From Betaproteobacteria bacterium (GTDB lineage Bacteria > Pseudomonadota > Gammaproteobacteria > Burkholderiales > Burkholderiaceae_D), in NCBI GenBank assembly GCA_015655165.1, contig JAATFN010000251.1, positions 1 through 5,504 on the forward strand: 5,504 bases of DNA, read 5' to 3'. Within the stretch, counting starts at the first letter, position 1. Every line of letters starts with the position of its first letter. Below the pieces are notes generated by a model. It did not search any database and had not been told where the DNA came from. It saw only the letters and a program-made list of their open reading frames with translations. Of this stretch, positions 1 through 5,504 are shown in pieces. Both the position numbers and the translations under genes were made by a program.

Positions 1-481
1 CAGTGTCCGGATTCACGCACTGGGCGACGTGGATGAATTAAATGCCCACATAGGTGTATTGCTGTGTGAGAGCCTGCCAGACACACTCAGAGAAGAATTA
101 CTGACCATCCAGCATGATCTCTTTGATCTCGGCGGGGAACTGTGTATTCCCGGTTACACCATCATCACAGAAGTACATATTGCACGGCTCGATGCGTTAC
201 TGGCCAAATACAACACCGACCTGCCACTGCTGGCCGAATTTATTTTACCAGGTGGTGCCCGTGCTGGCGCTTATACCCATATTTGCCGTACAGTATGCCG
301 CCGGGCCGAACGCACCGTCGTGTCTTTAGGCCAGCACGAAGCGATCAACACCCATCCAAAACACTATTTGAACCGCTTGTCCGACTTGTTTTTTGTGCTC
401 TCGCGCGTACTCAACCGCTTTGCAGGAGTAGGTGACGTGCTCTGGCAAAAAGACAGGGAAGTCACGCCTGACAAAAGGTAA
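1..481 (+). CDS. Cob(I)alamin adenosyltransferase, PduO type (5'-truncated by window edge)
   Basis: Transfers the adenosyl group of ATP to cob(I)alamin, making coenzyme B12 in the cytoplasm. The reading frame is open from base 2 to the TAA at 479-481, giving 159 visible residues. About 25-30 N-terminal residues, including the usual ATP-loop start, lie outside the window. Visible family signatures are GDVDELNAHIG (residues 8-18), FILPGG (80-85), RTVCRRAER (96-104) and YLNRLSDLFFVLSR near residue 120. By spacing, Phe80, Arg96 and Arg100 match the Phe112, Arg128 and Arg132 of Lactobacillus reuteri PduO. Asp11 matches its Asp35, the salt-bridge partner of Arg128, so the enzyme should be active. 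The GTG at 29 is an internal Val codon, not the start. The gene converges on dxs with a 29-bp gap. Family assignment is firm; the physiological client (for example methylmalonyl-CoA mutase or another B12 enzyme) is not shown here. Confidence 0.93.
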   Translation, partial: SVRIHALGDVDELNAHIGVLLCESLPDTLREELLTIQHDLFDLGGELCIPGYTIITEVHIARLDALLAKYNTDLPLLAEFILPGGARAGAYTHICRTVCRRAERTVVSLGQHEAINTHPKHYLNRLSDLFFVLSRVLNRFAGVGDVLWQKDREVTPDKR

Positions 482-516
482 CCTGCGCTTGGTAGTCTGG
501 CATCGTCTAGTCAGGC
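466..516. repeat. Inverted repeat across the convergent gene junction
   Basis: GCCTGAC at 466-472 is matched by GTCAGGC at 510-516, a perfect 7-bp inverted repeat with a 37-nt interior. The left arm lies in the last codons of the adenosyltransferase gene. The right arm contains the dxs stop codon on the opposite strand. It could fold in either transcript and help end convergent transcription. However, the loop is long and no U-tract follows either arm, so a role as terminator is only a weak inference. Confidence 0.3.
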
Positions 517-2370
517 AGTGGCAGCTACCGGGTGCACGATATTGAATCGCCCGCACACCGATGCCACAATACCTTTGGCATCCAGCCCGCATGCAGACAA
601 CAGTTGGACTGCATCACCATGATCGATAAAACGGTCCGGCAAACCCAGATGAAGTATGGGAATCACAATCCCGGCGTCAGCCAGTGCTTCGGCTACAGCA
701 GACCCGGCGCCCCCCATGATCGCCCCCTCTTCAATGGTCACCAATACGTCATGCGTCTTGGCCAATTGCCTGACTAATGCCACATCCAGCGGTTTGACAA
801 AACGCATATTGGCAACAGTCGCATTCAGCGTTTCTGCAGCTTCTAACGCGGGAGCAACCATGGTACCAAATGCCAGAATAGCTACGCCCTTGCCTTGGCG
901 GCGCACTTCGCCTTTCCCCAGGGCAATGGTGTCCAACGTTTTTTCAACCACAGCACCAACACCGGCACCACGCGGATAGCGCACTGCAGCCGGCCCTTTA
1001 TACGCATAGGCAGTCGAGAGCATCTTGCGACATTCATTCTCGTCAGAAGCAGCCATGACAACCATATTCGGAATACAGCGTAAAAATGCCATATCATAGT
1101 TACCGGCATGTGTCGCACCATCCGCACCCACAAGACCGGCACGGTCCAGAGCAAAAGTGACATCCAGATTTTGCAGCGCGACATCATGGATCAACTGGTC
1201 ATAACCGCGCTGCAAAAAGGTCGAGTAAATCGCCACAACCGGCTTTAATCCTTCACACGCCAGACCCGCGGCAAATGTCACTGCATGCTGTTCGGCAATC
1301 CCTACATCGTAATAGCGATCAGGAAACTGCTTATGAAAAGCCACCATGCCGGAACCTTCGCGCATGGCCGGTGTAATCGCTACCAACGACTTGTCGACTG
1401 CCGCCATGTCACACAACCAGTCACCAAAGACTTGTGTATACGTGACTTTTGTCGATGTACTCGGCTTGATGCCTTCTAACGGATTAAATTTACCCGGGCC
1501 ATGATAGAGCACCGGATCGGCTTCGGCCAGCTTGTAGCCCTGCCCCTTTTTAGTGACAACATGCAAGAACTGCGGACCTTTCAGGTCTTTCAGATTTTGC
1601 GATGTCGGAATCAATGAATCAAGGTCGTGTCCATCAATCGGGCCAATATAGTTAAAGCCGAATTGTTCAAACATTGTGGCCGGCACAACCATGCCTTTGG
1701 CGTGCTCTTCAAAGCGTTTGGCCAGCTCGAACATCGGTGCCGGCAACATCGATTTACCGACATGTTTGGCTTTCGCATAAAACTTGCCCGACATCAGTCT
1801 TGCCAGATAACGGTTTAATGCGCCAACCGGTGGAGAAATCGACATGTCGTTGTCATTTAAAATGACCAGCAAATTAATGTCGTCATAGACACCGGCATTA
1901 TTTAACGCTTCAAACGCCATCCCGGCCGTCATCGCACCATCACCGATCACAGCAATCGCGTGGCGGTCTTCACCTTTGGTTTTAGCACCCAAGGCCATGC
2001 CCAGTGCTGCAGATATCGATGTGGACGAGTGCGCGGTCCCGAACGTGTCATAGTCACTTTCAATACGGCGCGGAAAACCTGAAATCCCGCCTTGTTGACG
2101 CAAGCTATGCATCTGGTCGCGGCGACCTGTCAGAATTTTATGCGGATAGGTTTGATGACCGACATCCCACACTATCCGGTCTTCGGGAGTATTAAAAACG
2201 TAATGCAGTGCAATTGTCAGTTCGACCGTACCCAAATTGGAGGATAGATGTCCGCCCGTCTTCGAGACAGAATCAATCACGTAGTTACGCAGCTCTTCCG
2301 CCAAGGGCGTAAGCTGACTACGTGACAGTTGCCGTAAATCGGCAGGATTGTTTATCGTGTTAAGAAGCAT
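511..2370 (-). CDS. dxs: 1-deoxy-D-xylulose-5-phosphate synthase
   Basis: Thiamine-diphosphate enzyme that condenses pyruvate with glyceraldehyde 3-phosphate, the first and usually flux-controlling step of the MEP isoprenoid pathway; it also supplies precursor for thiamine and pyridoxal phosphate. Length is 619 residues, full size for the family. Visible signatures: [17 protein letters not shown] around residues 36-52 with catalytic His41 (E. coli His49); the ThDP/Mg motif [18 protein letters not shown] at 143-160 closing with NDND at 172-175; [13 protein letters not shown] at 357-369 with Glu360 (E. coli Glu370); [15 protein letters not shown] at 409-423 with His421 (E. coli His431). The order is N-terminal synthase domain, transketolase pyrimidine-binding domain (about 309-470) and C-terminal domain (about 485-605). 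ATG at 2370 is preceded by an in-frame TAG, so no upstream ATG start is possible; the ribosome-binding site is weak. It is the last gene of xseB-ispA-dxs, 45 bp after ispA. A lone TATAAA on the minus strand (2408-2403) could be an internal -10, but has no good -35. Confidence 0.98.
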   Translation of the reverse strand: MLLNTINNPADLRQLSRSQLTPLAEELRNYVIDSVSKTGGHLSSNLGTVELTIALHYVFNTPEDRIVWDVGHQTYPHKILTGRRDQMHSLRQQGGISGFPRRIESDYDTFGTAHSSTSISAALGMALGAKTKGEDRHAIAVIGDGAMTAGMAFEALNNAGVYDDINLLVILNDNDMSISPPVGALNRYLARLMSGKFYAKAKHVGKSMLPAPMFELAKRFEEHAKGMVVPATMFEQFGFNYIGPIDGHDLDSLIPTSQNLKDLKGPQFLHVVTKKGQGYKLAEADPVLYHGPGKFNPLEGIKPSTSTKVTYTQVFGDWLCDMAAVDKSLVAITPAMREGSGMVAFHKQFPDRYYDVGIAEQHAVTFAAGLACEGLKPVVAIYSTFLQRGYDQLIHDVALQNLDVTFALDRAGLVGADGATHAGNYDMAFLRCIPNMVVMAASDENECRKMLSTAYAYKGPAAVRYPRGAGVGAVVEKTLDTIALGKGEVRRQGKGVAILAFGTMVAPALEAAETLNATVANMRFVKPLDVALVRQLAKTHDVLVTIEEGAIMGGAGSAVAEALADAGIVIPILHLGLPDRFIDHGDAVQLLSACGLDAKGIVASVCGRFNIVHPVAATA

Positions 2371-2415
2371 ACTAATGCCCGTCTAGTCATTGATCGGCTG
2401 TGTTTATATTCAACA

Positions 2416-3339
2416 TCAGGTCTTGCGCTGTACGATCAGATCCGCCATCGCGCGCAATCGGCCGGCTCGTTCACCGAATGGTGTAAGTGCAGCATGTGCA
2501 TTCAGACGCAATGTTTCGGCCAATGCCACAGATTGTGCCATCCCCAGAATAGAGACATATGTCGGTTTGTTGTCCGCCGCATCCTTGCCGGCTGTTTTAC
2601 CCAATGTTGCAGAATCTGCAGTGACATCAAGGATATCGTCAACAACCTGAAACGCCAGACCGATCGCTGCGGCATATTGGTCTAACGCTTTTTCTTCGTC
2701 GGGTGTAGGCAGTTTACCGCTTAACGCCCCGAGAAACACAGCCGCACGTAACAATGCGCCTGTTTTTAATCTGTGCATCTGCTCTAACTGCGCTTGCGTC
2801 AATGCCAGCCCGACACTGGCCAAATCAATCGCCTGGCCACCGCACATACCGAGAGAACCAGATGCTTGTGCTAAAACACGCACCATCTCCAACTGCCGCA
2901 CAACCACTTGATCGCGCTGGTCAATGCCTCCAAAAGGCGCCGCCAACACAGCAAATGCCTGTGTCTGCAACGCGTCACCGACCAATAATGCTGTCGCATC
3001 ATCATATTTAACATGCACTGTCGGCTTGCCCCGGCGCAAATCATCATCATCCATGCAAGGCATATCGTCATGCACAAGCGAATACACGTGGATCATCTCA
3101 ACAGCAGCACCTGCACGTGCCAACAATACTTCTGGCGCATCAAACACATCCCCGGCAGCATACACCAGCAAGGGACGTACGCGCTTGCCACCATCCAATG
3201 CTGCATAACGCATGGCCGCATGCAAATGGTGAGGAGTACTTGTCGCGGGGGGCAATAATACGCCCAAAGCAGCCTCAATATCCGACTGGACCGATTTAAC
3301 CCATGCTGAAAACGGTTTGATTTCCGTTTGCACGGTCAT
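2416..3339 (-). CDS. ispA: Farnesyl diphosphate synthase (geranyltranstransferase)
   Basis: Trans-type polyprenyl synthase that joins dimethylallyl and isopentenyl diphosphate, via geranyl diphosphate, into C15 farnesyl diphosphate in the cytoplasm. Length is 307 residues, normal for bacterial IspA. Visible motifs: GGKRVRP at 50-56 (diphosphate binding); the first Asp-rich motif DDMPCMDDDDLRRG at 91-104, of the DDxxxxD form with the two-residue insertion typical of bacterial type II FPP synthases; Tyr86 five residues ahead of it, a chain-length position; GGQAIDL around 167-173; and the second Asp-rich motif DDILD at 234-238. These point to a C15 product rather than a long-chain one. The ATG overlaps the xseB stop in an ATGA arrangement (4 bp, 3336-3339). 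A GAGGA ribosome-binding site at 3350-3346, six bases ahead and inside xseB, supports this start and suggests translational coupling. Short-chain GGPP activity cannot be excluded from sequence alone. Confidence 0.97.
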   Translation of the reverse strand: MTVQTEIKPFSAWVKSVQSDIEAALGVLLPPATSTPHHLHAAMRYAALDGGKRVRPLLVYAAGDVFDAPEVLLARAGAAVEMIHVYSLVHDDMPCMDDDDLRRGKPTVHVKYDDATALLVGDALQTQAFAVLAAPFGGIDQRDQVVVRQLEMVRVLAQASGSLGMCGGQAIDLASVGLALTQAQLEQMHRLKTGALLRAAVFLGALSGKLPTPDEEKALDQYAAAIGLAFQVVDDILDVTADSATLGKTAGKDAADNKPTYVSILGMAQSVALAETLRLNAHAALTPFGERAGRLRAMADLIVQRKT

Positions 3340-3590
3340 GATGCATCCTCGTCAATATCTTCAGTTGCAAACGGCTTTAACATACCACCTTCCAGCACTT
3401 TGATCTGGCTGTCGACCTTATCTAACTGGCCTGCACAAAATTTGACGAGTTCGGCACCACGCTTATAGGCAGCCACAGACGCTTCGAGAGACAATGCACC
3501 GGCCTCCATCTGCGCGACCAACTGGTCGAGTTCTTGCATCGCCGCTTCAAACGAAGCAGGTGCATTGGCATTCACGGCATTTTTCGACAT
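3336..3590 (-). CDS. xseB: Exodeoxyribonuclease VII small subunit
   Basis: Small non-catalytic subunit of exonuclease VII. Several copies bind the catalytic XseA to form a complex that degrades single-stranded DNA from both ends into oligonucleotides. The product is 84 residues, typical for the family. It shows the conserved pattern FEAAMQELDQLVAQMEAGAL from residue 14, then LSLEASVAAYKRGAELVKFC and a helical tail ending LDKVDSQIKVLEGG near residue 69. It would form two antiparallel amphipathic helices. The start is ATG 3590, the only plausible one, with just a weak ribosome-binding site. It is the first gene of the xseB-ispA-dxs operon; pairing of xseB with ispA and dxs is common in proteobacteria and implies no known pathway link. 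The large subunit gene xseA is not in this window. Confidence 0.96.
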   Translation of the reverse strand: MSKNAVNANAPASFEAAMQELDQLVAQMEAGALSLEASVAAYKRGAELVKFCAGQLDKVDSQIKVLEGGMLKPFATEDIDEDAS

Positions 3591-3620
3591 GAGACAATCA
3601 ATCTGGGATAGGAACCCGCT

Positions 3621-3653
3621 ATTTTAGAACAAACTGCCGCGTGTTTGCGGCAA
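3621..3653 (-). promoter_or_regulatory. Candidate promoter for the xseB-ispA-dxs operon
   Basis: Reading the minus strand, TAAAAT at 3626-3621 is a good sigma-70 -10 match (5 of 6). It would start transcription near 3614, about 24 bases ahead of the xseB ATG. The best upstream hexamer, TTGCCG at 3653-3648, is 21 bp away, which is too far for a normal -35. At 17-18 bp there is only a poor match. The promoter is therefore either weak, activator-dependent or misplaced. A 6-bp inverted repeat lies in the spacer and -35 area. Confidence 0.38.
3635..3652. repeat. Inverted repeat TGCCGC-N6-GCGGCA (possible operator)
   Basis: TGCCGC at 3635-3640 and GCGGCA at 3647-3652 form a perfect 6-bp dyad around GTGTTT. 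It falls just upstream of the candidate xseB -10 box, overlapping where a -35 would be. That placement fits a regulator site for the isoprenoid operon. It might instead be an RNA hairpin on the plus strand, since a run of six T follows at 3659-3664, but no gene is seen that would be transcribed into it. Confidence 0.4.
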
Positions 3654-3687
3654 ATCCATTTTTTCGGCAGGATTAGTCATGCCACTG

Positions 3688-3702
3688 TCCCCATCATGGG
3701 GA
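3688..3702. repeat. 15-bp palindrome TCCCCAT-C-ATGGGGA (possible operator)
   Basis: TCCCCAT at 3688-3694 and ATGGGGA at 3696-3702 form perfect 7-bp arms around a single C. It lies in the divergent noncoding region, about 100 bp from xseB and 115 bp from the Rieske start. The tight symmetry is typical of a dimeric regulator site rather than an RNA hairpin, because a one-base loop cannot form without opening the stem. The binding protein is unknown. Confidence 0.4.
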
Positions 3703-3807
3703 GGTTTTATGCCATAATTGCATATTCTGTCCGAAATTTCCTCTTCATATTATTTGAACATAGGTTTTTACGGATTCTTTCTCTCTTAGGTTGGTGCGAA
3801 TTAATTT

Positions 3808-3817
3808 GGGGGCGGAG
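3808..3817 (+). promoter_or_regulatory. Purine-rich ribosome-binding site of the Rieske gene
   Basis: The string GGGGGCGGAG runs right up to the ATG at 3818. The G-run ends five bases ahead of the ATG, an acceptable spacing, while the GGAG part abuts it. This favours ATG 3818 over the in-frame TTG at 3791 or GTG at 3794, which have only an AGG lying at or just before them. Confidence 0.5.
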
Positions 3818-4927
3818 ATGTCCGATCTTGCTACTTTTAAACAACTAGCGCCGTCACAAGCGCAACTTCCAGTCAACGTTTACTTTGACGACACGTTATT
3901 TAAACGTGAAACCCAACATCTCTTCCAGCAAGGGCAACGCTATGTAGGGCATGAATTAATGGTGCCTGAAATTGGTGATTATGCAACCTTGCCGTGGGAA
4001 AACGAGGGGAGAATGCTCGTGCGAAATGCACAGGGCATTGAACTCGTCTCGAACGTATGCCGTCATCGTCAGGCCAAAATGCTTGATGGCCGCGGCAACG
4101 TGACCAATATTGTCTGTCCGCTTCATCGCTGGACCTATAATTTGAAGGGCGAATTAACAGGGGCGCCACATTTCCCGGAAACGCCTTGTTCGAACCTGTC
4201 GCGCACCCCTTTGCAAAACTGGAACGGCTTGTTGTTCGAGCATAACGGAAAAAACGTGATCGAACAGTTAAACAACCTGTCTGTCACCAAAGAACTCGAT
4301 TTCTCCGGTTATTTGTTTGACCATGTAGAAGTGCATGAGTGCGACTATAACTGGAAAACATTTATCGAGGTCTATCTGGAAGACTACCACGTCGAGCCGT
4401 TCCATCCTGGCCTGGGTAACTTTGTCGACTGCAGCGAATTACGCTGGGAGTTCGGCAAACACTACAGTGTGCAGACCGTGGGCCTTAACCATGGCCTGAC
4501 AAAACCGGGTTCTGCGACCTACCAGCAATGGCATGATCAGGTCTTGAAGATGGGCAATGGTACATTGCCGCCATATGGCGCCATCTGGCTGACACTCTAC
4601 CCCAATATCATGGTGGAGTGGTATCCGCATGTTCTGGTGGTGTCCACGCTATGGCCGAGCGGCCCACAAAAGACAACCAACGTTGTCGAGTTCTACTATC
4701 CCGAAGAAGTCGCATTGTTCGAACGCGAATTCGTCGAGGCAGAACGGGCAGCTTACATGGAAACATGTGTCGAGGATGATGAAATCGCACTACGTATGGA
4801 TGCAGGTCGTCGCATCCTGATGGAGCGTGGCACCAGTGAAGTCGGCCCCTACCAGTCGCCGATGGAAGATGGCATGCAACATTTTCATGAATGGTATCGC
4901 AGTCAAATTGGCGTATCATTACCCTAA
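3818..4927 (+). CDS. Rieske non-heme iron oxygenase alpha subunit (ring-hydroxylating dioxygenase family), substrate unknown
   Basis: A cytoplasmic oxygenase that would use electrons from a separate reductase to activate O2 at a mononuclear iron. With the ATG start it has 369 residues. The Rieske [2Fe-2S] motif is complete: Cys81-x-His83, 16 residues, Cys100-x-x-His103, reading CRH and CPLHRWTY. The catalytic domain has NWK at 178-180, then LEDYHVEPFHPG with iron ligands His191 and His196, and Asp320 in VEDDEIA as the likely third ligand. The residue three before the first His is Glu188, where naphthalene dioxygenase has Asp; carnitine monooxygenase CntA also has Glu. An in-frame TTG at 3791 would add nine residues, but the ribosome-binding site favours 3818. 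The gene is divergent from xseB-ispA-dxs, an arrangement I recall from other Burkholderiales, and is followed by a terminator and a transporter gene. No reductase, ferredoxin or beta subunit is visible. Family is certain; the substrate cannot be read from the sequence. Confidence 0.92.
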   Translation: MSDLATFKQLAPSQAQLPVNVYFDDTLFKRETQHLFQQGQRYVGHELMVPEIGDYATLPWENEGRMLVRNAQGIELVSNVCRHRQAKMLDGRGNVTNIVCPLHRWTYNLKGELTGAPHFPETPCSNLSRTPLQNWNGLLFEHNGKNVIEQLNNLSVTKELDFSGYLFDHVEVHECDYNWKTFIEVYLEDYHVEPFHPGLGNFVDCSELRWEFGKHYSVQTVGLNHGLTKPGSATYQQWHDQVLKMGNGTLPPYGAIWLTLYPNIMVEWYPHVLVVSTLWPSGPQKTTNVVEFYYPEEVALFEREFVEAERAAYMETCVEDDEIALRMDAGRRILMERGTSEVGPYQSPMEDGMQHFHEWYRSQIGVSLP

Positions 4928-4963
4928 GGCAACAAGCAGCGCATTAAAACACTGACTGTTGCC
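4928..4963 (+). repeat. Inverted repeat directly after the Rieske stop codon
   Basis: GGCAACA at 4928-4934 starts immediately after the TAA and pairs with TGTTGCC at 4957-4963, a perfect 7-bp stem enclosing 22 nt. It has no following T-run, so it does not look like a terminator by itself. It sits 9 nt ahead of the stronger terminator hairpin and could stabilise the 3' end of the transcript. Confidence 0.35.
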
Positions 4964-4972
4964 CATGAGCTG

Positions 4973-5007
4973 GCGGCGTACACAACACTGTGCACGCCGC
5001 TGTTTTA
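4973..5007 (+). terminator. Probable Rho-independent terminator after the Rieske gene
   Basis: GCGGCGT (4973-4979) pairs with ACGCCGC (4994-5000). After one A/C mismatch, CACA (4981-4984) pairs with TGTG (4989-4992) around a four-base ACAC loop. The 12-step stem is followed by TGTTTTA (5001-5007). The stem is strong and GC-rich at its base; the T-tract is short and interrupted by a G, so termination may be partial. It ends only 20 nt ahead of the transporter start codon. Confidence 0.72.
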
Positions 5008-5018
5008 TCTGATTTCAC

Positions 5019-5022
5019 AGGA
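5019..5022 (+). promoter_or_regulatory. Ribosome-binding site of the transporter gene
   Basis: AGGA at 5019-5022 lies five bases ahead of the ATG at 5028 and supports that start codon. Confidence 0.65.
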
Positions 5023-5027
5023 CCAAC

Positions 5028-5504
5028 ATGCAATCCCTCTGGATGCTTTGTGCGGCGTTTTCGTTTGCACTAATGAGCGCTTGCGTCAAACTTGCCAGCG
5101 ACTATTACTCGATAGCTGAAATTGTATTGTCACGCGGTGTACTCGGCGCCCTCCTGATTTTAGGCACCATGTATTTACAGGGTGGCACAACACTTAGGAC
5201 TCCTTTCCCCAGACAACATGTCGTACGAGGCATCATTGGCGCGACTTCCCAATGGCTTTGGTTTTACTCGTATACGTTGCTACCGGTCGCAATGGCCACC
5301 ACGATTAACAGTACTTCGTCAATCTGGCTTGTCGTCATCCTGTTTGTCATTGCATGGCATCGTCGAGAAAAACAATTCGAATGGGGCTTGGCCGGCGCGG
5401 TTGTACTGAGCTTTATCGGTGTTGCACTGCTCTTGCGTCCTTCTGTGGACAATAGCCAGTTCTTGGGCGCCATGGTCGGTCTGGTTTCAAGTTTTACCAC
5501 CACA
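5028..5504 (+). CDS. DMT superfamily (EamA-type) membrane transporter, 3'-truncated by window edge
   Basis: An inner-membrane permease of the drug/metabolite transporter superfamily. The frame is open from ATG 5028 to the last base, giving 159 residues without a stop, about half of the usual 280-300. The visible part is one EamA repeat plus the start of the next. Hydrophobic segments lie at about 2-22, 31-50, 67-84, 87-109, 119-136 and from 145 on. The second begins with the characteristic AEIVLSRG (Glu31 and Arg36), and basic residues (HRREK, 111-115) fall in a predicted cytoplasmic loop. The ribosome-binding site AGGA supports the start. The gene follows the Rieske gene by 100 bp across a terminator, so it may depend on readthrough or on a promoter I cannot see. 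The transported compound is unknown; EamA members move amino acids, nucleotide-like compounds, polar metabolites and drugs. A functional link to the oxygenase is only a guess from position. Confidence 0.88.
   Translation, partial: MQSLWMLCAAFSFALMSACVKLASDYYSIAEIVLSRGVLGALLILGTMYLQGGTTLRTPFPRQHVVRGIIGATSQWLWFYSYTLLPVAMATTINSTSSIWLVVILFVIAWHRREKQFEWGLAGAVVLSFIGVALLLRPSVDNSQFLGAMVGLVSSFTTT

Noticed and set aside
326..592. Minus-strand open frame of 88 codons across the convergent junction
   Set aside because: It runs antisense through the adenosyltransferase gene and the end of dxs with no family resemblance; it is a shadow of the real genes.
2352..2390. Minus-strand 12-codon upstream frame overlapping the dxs start (ATG at 2390)
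   Set aside because: No ribosome-binding site ahead of it and no recognisable leader-peptide content; such tiny frames are expected by chance.
3647..3664. Hairpin plus T-run at 3635-3664 as a plus-strand terminator
   Set aside because: No plus-strand gene lies upstream to be terminated, the stem is only 6 bp, and six bases separate the stem from the T-run.
3719..3753. Plus-strand TTGCAT and TATTAT as a promoter for the Rieske gene
   Set aside because: The spacing is 23 bp, well outside the 16-18 bp range, and the region is AT-rich, so chance matches are likely.
3645..3848. Short plus-strand reading frame in the divergent gap (67 codons, or 50 from ATG 3696), with a hydrophobic middle
   Set aside because: It has a TTG start or an ATG buried in the palindrome, no ribosome-binding site, overlaps the Rieske start in another frame and resembles no known family.
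5264..5503. Minus-strand open frame of 79 codons at the right end
   Set aside because: It is antisense to the transporter gene, whose frame stays open to the window edge with clear membrane segments and a ribosome-binding site.

Overview
The window looks like an ordinary chromosomal housekeeping segment of a betaproteobacterium, most likely of the order Burkholderiales, with mid-range base composition. This rests on my recognition of the Dxs and IspA sequences as Burkholderiales-like and on the gene order (Rieske oxygenase divergent from xseB-ispA-dxs). No database search was run. I see no mobile element, CRISPR array, tRNA or rRNA.

Layout, left to right. Bases 1-481 (+) hold the 3' part of a PduO-type cob(I)alamin adenosyltransferase gene. 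It converges on the minus-strand operon xseB-ispA-dxs, whose last gene ends at 511, leaving only 29 bp between the stop codons. The operon reads right to left: xseB (3590-3336), ispA (3339-2416, overlapping xseB by 4 bp) and dxs (2370-511, after a 45-bp gap). A 227-bp divergent regulatory region (3591-3817) carries two inverted repeats and a probable xseB-side promoter. To its right on the plus strand lie a Rieske non-heme iron oxygenase alpha-subunit gene (3818-4927), a probable intrinsic terminator (4973-5007), and the 5' part of a DMT/EamA-family membrane transporter gene (5028 to the window end).

How the genes fit together. Dxs makes 1-deoxy-D-xylulose 5-phosphate, the entry metabolite of the MEP isoprenoid pathway. 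IspA condenses the resulting C5 units into farnesyl diphosphate, the precursor of quinone side chains, undecaprenyl phosphate and, where present, hopanoids. XseB is the small subunit of exodeoxyribonuclease VII and appears to be co-transcribed only by position. The Rieske protein has all its metal ligands but no partner reductase in view, and its substrate is unknown. It is the least understood gene here and the main point of interest, together with its Glu-type bridging residue and the palindromes it shares with the isoprenoid operon. I did not find convincing evidence of a wholly new multi-gene system.
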